Positions 1 to 6,043 of a stretch of DNA of 6,043 bases are shown here, in pieces. Both the position numbers and the translations under genes were made by a program. The DNA is from Solirubrobacterales bacterium (GTDB taxonomy: Bacteria; Actinomycetota; Thermoleophilia; Solirubrobacterales; 70-9), in NCBI GenBank assembly GCA_013694825.1, contig JACDBR010000177.1, forward strand, positions 1 through 6,043. Direction: 5' to 3'. Position 1 is the stretch's first letter, and each line of letters starts with the position of its first letter. Below the pieces are notes generated by a model. It searched no databases. It was not told the DNA's origin and saw only the letters and a list, made by a program, of their open reading frames with translations.

Positions 1-653
1 TGCTCCCACGTCGACGCCGCAGGCAAATTCGATCCCCTCGGCCTCGAGCAGCGCGATCCGGCGGTCGATCATCCACTTCTCGAGCTTTGCGTCGGGAACT
101 CCGAAGCGCATCAGCCCGCCGGGCGACTCGTCGCGCTCGTAGACGGTCACCGTGTGGCCGACGCGATTGAGCTCGTCGGCGGCCGCGAGGCCCGCCGGGC
201 CCGAGCCGATGACGGCGACACGTCGTCCGGTGCGCCGCTGCGGGGTCGAGGGCACGATCCAGCCCTCCTCGAAGGCTCGCTGGACGATTCCGAGCTCGAT
301 CTGCTTGATCATCACCGGGTCGTCGTCGATGTCGAGCACGCAGGCCGACTCGCACGGCGCCGGGCAGATCAGGCCCGTGAACTCGGGGAAGTTGTTGGTC
401 GCGTGGAGCTGCTCGGAGGCGGCGCGCCAGTCGTCGACGCGCACCAGATCGTTCCAGTCGGGGATCAGGTTGCCCAGCGGGCAGGCGTTGTTGCAGAACG
501 GCACGCCGCAGTCCATGCAGCGCGACGCTTGGCGACCGAGCTCGCGGTCGGGGAGGGTCTGGTAGATCTCGCCGTAATCGTTGACCCGCTCGGCGGCGGG
601 GCGCTCCGGGGAGGCGACTCGCTCGACCTCGAGGAACCCCTTCGGATCGGGCA

Positions 654-654
<1 letters not shown>
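1..654 (-). CDS. gltD: Glutamate synthase small (beta) subunit, N-terminal part; gene continues past the left edge
   Basis: GltD feeds electrons from NAD(P)H through FAD and iron-sulfur clusters to the FMN of GltB, so that 2-oxoglutarate and glutamine become two glutamates; it acts in the cytoplasm. Translating the minus strand from the ATG at 654-652 gives 218 residues with no stop, starting MPDPKGFLEVER. Residues 46-58 read CMDCGVPFCNNAC and residues 97-105 read CPAPCESAC; these are the two cysteine groups of the N-terminal 4Fe-4S domain shared by GltD and dihydropyrimidine dehydrogenase. A Rossmann dinucleotide-binding motif follows at about 146-162 (VAVIGSGPAGLAAADEL), with an acidic strand end at YERD (172-175) and the typical GGLMRFGVPD at 179-188. 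GltD is usually about 480-500 residues, so over half the protein, including the second nucleotide-binding domain, lies outside the window. The start shares one base with the gltB stop. A GAGG at 665-668 lies 10 nt upstream of the ATG and could be its ribosome-binding site. The family assignment is secure; NADPH versus NADH preference cannot be read here. Confidence 0.96.
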
Positions 655-5216
<4,562 letters not shown>

Positions 5217-5415
5217 CTGCTCGCCTGTCTCGTGAGTGCTCTCTTTGTGCAAGCAGCCGCCCTCGACCGCTTCCAGCGGCTGCGCCGAGGGCTCAGCCGG
5301 ACGACAAGATCATCGACGGCTCATCGTAGAGCCCTTCGCCCGCCAGAGGCTCTCGCTGCTTGCCGAGCCAGGGACCCGGCTCTCGACGACCTGGCCTTCT
5401 AGCCTGCCGCCCGCG
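5217..5415. promoter_or_regulatory. Divergent intergenic region: gltB leader and upstream of the lipoprotein gene
   Basis: This 199-bp gap separates gltB (leftward) from the lipoprotein gene (rightward) and must hold or adjoin both promoters. I see no good -35/-10 pair on either strand. The best single -10-like hexamer for gltB is TACGAT on the minus strand (5328-5323), without a matching -35; it would give a leader of about 100 nt. Upstream of the lipoprotein ATG no purine-rich ribosome-binding site is visible (ccgcccgcg precedes it), so that mRNA could be leaderless or use a weak site. Inverted repeats at 5253-5283, 5277-5299 and 5288-5335 crowd the gltB leader. The regulatory role is inferred from position only. 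Confidence 0.4.
5253..5283 (-). repeat. Perfect 8-bp inverted repeat in the gltB leader
   Basis: GCAGCCGC at 5253-5260 and GCGGCTGC at 5276-5283 are exact reverse complements separated by 15 nt. The repeat ends 37 nt upstream of the gltB ATG (5216) and directly abuts the alternative TTG at 5252. In gltB mRNA it would make an all-Watson-Crick, GC-rich stem. CGGCTG (5277-5282) can instead pair with CAGCCG (5294-5299), so two stems compete for the same strand. It could be an operator, a leader hairpin, or chance in GC-rich DNA; no known riboswitch class is recognised. Confidence 0.4.
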
Positions 5416-5886
5416 ATGCGCGCGATCCGTGCCCTACTGGCCGCTCTGATCCTGCTCCTGGCCGGTTGCGGCGGGGAGGAGCCGGCCCCGCCCGCCAGCA
5501 CCACCGGTCCAACCGGCGCCAGCGGTCCGACCGGGGCCACTGGCGCCACCGGCAGCGACTCGGAGTCCGGCGGCGCGCTCGAGGCCTCCGACCAGCTCAT
5601 GATCGAGGAGACGGTCGAGAACTGGCTGAGCGAAGGTGACTGCGAGCTGATGACCGACGACTTCCTCGAGGCCCAGACGTTCGAGGCCGACCCGCAAGCC
5701 GCGTGCCGCCTGTTCCGCGCCCAGTACGAGACAAGCGACTACTCGACCGACTCGGTGACCGCGTCGGAGTTCGAGGGCGATGGCTCGGAGGCCACGGTGG
5801 CGATCACCATCGAGGGCGGGATCTCCGCCGTCTACACCTTGATCGACAAGGGCGAGGGCTGGCAGATCGACTCAGTCGACTTGTAG
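5416..5886 (+). CDS. Predicted acidic lipoprotein with collagen-like Gly-X-Y repeats; function unknown
   Basis: I cannot name this 156-residue protein. Its N-terminus (MRAIR, then a hydrophobic run, then LAGC at 15-18) is a typical lipoprotein signal peptide with Cys18 as the lipidated residue, so it is probably anchored on the outer face of the cytoplasmic membrane. Residues 31-48 form six Gly-X-Y triplets (GPT, GAS, GPT, GAT, GAT, GSD), likely a flexible or collagen-like spacer. The domain from about 54 to the C-terminus has helical segments followed by short strands (ATVAITIEGG, AVYTLI) and ends GWQIDSVDL. This pattern resembles small NTF2-like/SnoaL-type lipoprotein domains, a tentative reading. 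Cys76 and Cys97 could form a disulfide outside the cell. The mature part is very acidic, with 29 Asp/Glu against 3 Lys/Arg. The ATG at 5416 is chosen because it gives a canonical signal peptide; longer upstream reading starts at a GTG inside the gltB leader and would bury the signal. The gene faces away from gltB and converges on the thioesterase gene. Confidence 0.85.
   Translation: MRAIRALLAALILLLAGCGGEEPAPPASTTGPTGASGPTGATGATGSDSESGGALEASDQLMIEETVENWLSEGDCELMTDDFLEAQTFEADPQAACRLFRAQYETSDYSTDSVTASEFEGDGSEATVAITIEGGISAVYTLIDKGEGWQIDSVDL
5506..5559 (+). repeat. Collagen-like Gly-X-Y coding repeat
   Basis: Eighteen codons encode six consecutive Gly-X-Y triplets, with Thr at the third position in four of them (residues 31-48 of the lipoprotein). 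The codons vary (ggt/ggc/ggg for Gly; acc/act for Thr), so this is a protein-level repeat with imperfect DNA repetition rather than a fresh tandem duplication. Triplet number in such tracts often varies between strains, but six triplets alone would not make a stable triple helix. Confidence 0.8.
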
Positions 5887-5913
5887 GCGGCGGTTCTGCC
5901 TCCGGCTGGCGGG

Positions 5914-5937
5914 GCGCCCACAAACGGGCGTGGGCGC
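5914..5937. terminator. Candidate shared terminator hairpin between convergent genes
   Basis: GCGCCCAC (5914-5921) and GTGGGCGC (5930-5937) are perfect reverse complements around an 8-nt loop. The hairpin lies 27 nt after the lipoprotein stop and ends directly next to the thioesterase stop codon (5938-5940), so it could stop transcription arriving from both sides. Neither side has a run of T, so it is not a classic intrinsic terminator. GC-rich actinobacteria often have U-poor hairpins at gene ends. An alternative inner stem (CGCCC 5915-5919 with GGGCG 5926-5930) is also possible. Confidence 0.5.
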
Positions 5938-6043
5938 TCAGCCAGTCAGCCGCTCGAGTGCCTCGCGCACTCCGGGCGGGATTGCCGCCGGTCGGCGGCT
6001 CTCGCGGTCGACGAAGACGTGGATGAACCAACCGCTGGCCGCC
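5938..6043 (-). CDS. Probable acyl-CoA thioesterase (hotdog fold), C-terminal end only
   Basis: The minus strand from 6042 down to the TGA at 5940-5938 encodes 34 residues and a stop; the rest of the gene lies beyond the right edge. The peptide contains [15 protein letters not shown] (residues 4-18) followed by [12 protein letters not shown] (21-32). A last beta strand with HVFVDR, then RRP, IP and a short helix, is how I recall many 4HBT/YbgC-type acyl-CoA thioesterases of actinobacteria ending. Coding is also supported by G or C at the third position of 28 of the 34 codons. If right, the enzyme would hydrolyse acyl-CoA thioesters in the cytoplasm; its substrate cannot be told, because the catalytic residues lie upstream of this fragment. 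It is convergent with the lipoprotein gene across a 51-bp gap. The family call rests on a short remembered motif, so it is moderate in confidence; that this is a real gene end is more certain. Confidence 0.68.
   Translation of the reverse strand, partial: AASGWFIHVFVDRESRRPAAIPPGVREALERLTG

Noticed and set aside
5302..5338. Possible promoter with TACGAT as -10 for gltB
   Set aside because: Only the -10-like hexamer is seen (minus strand, 5328-5323). No TTGACA-like element lies 16-18 nt upstream of it, so it is not reported as a separate promoter.
5236..5415. A 60-codon upstream extension of the lipoprotein frame from a GTG
   Set aside because: It would place the lipoprotein signal peptide internally and overlap the gltB leader. 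Its residues look like translated non-coding sequence.
5804..6031. A 75-codon minus-strand frame across the end of the lipoprotein gene and the right edge
   Set aside because: It is in a different frame from the thioesterase end, runs antisense through the lipoprotein gene, and is Arg/Pro-rich with no motif.

Overview
The window is GC-rich, with G or C at most third codon positions. It looks like ordinary chromosome from a high-GC bacterium, most likely an actinobacterium. GltB closely resembles actinobacterial homologues as I remember them. The small lipoprotein with a short Gly-Pro-Thr/Gly-Ala-Thr run is a style I associate with Thermoleophilia (Solirubrobacterales/Gaiellales). That placement is inference; no rRNA or other phylogenetic marker is present.

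Layout, left to right. Positions 1-654 (minus strand) hold the first 218 codons of gltD, the small FAD/NAD(P)H subunit of glutamate synthase, cut by the window edge. Positions 654-5216 (minus) hold a complete gltB, the large glutaminase/FMN subunit, 1520 residues. The gltB stop and gltD start share one base (TGATG), so the two form a tight gltB-gltD operon read leftwards. Positions 5217-5415 are a divergent intergenic region with several GC-rich inverted repeats but no convincing consensus promoter. Positions 5416-5886 (plus) encode a 156-residue, strongly acidic predicted lipoprotein with six collagen-like Gly-X-Y triplets after the lipid-attachment cysteine. Positions 5887-5937 are a short convergent gap containing a perfect 8-bp hairpin, a plausible shared terminator. 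Positions 5938-6043 (minus) carry the last 34 codons of a probable hotdog-fold acyl-CoA thioesterase.

GltB and GltD together would form NAD(P)H-dependent glutamate synthase (GOGAT). GltB releases ammonia from glutamine and joins it to 2-oxoglutarate at FMN. GltD supplies the electrons from NAD(P)H through FAD and iron-sulfur clusters. The lipoprotein and thioesterase are not evidently connected to this pathway.

No mobile element, CRISPR array, tRNA, rRNA or defence system was seen. The many other long open frames, including a 743-codon frame opposite gltB, are explained as codon-aligned antisense shadows of GC-rich genes. I found no evidence for a new biological system. The least ordinary items are the acidic collagen-repeat lipoprotein and the mutually exclusive hairpins in the gltB leader.
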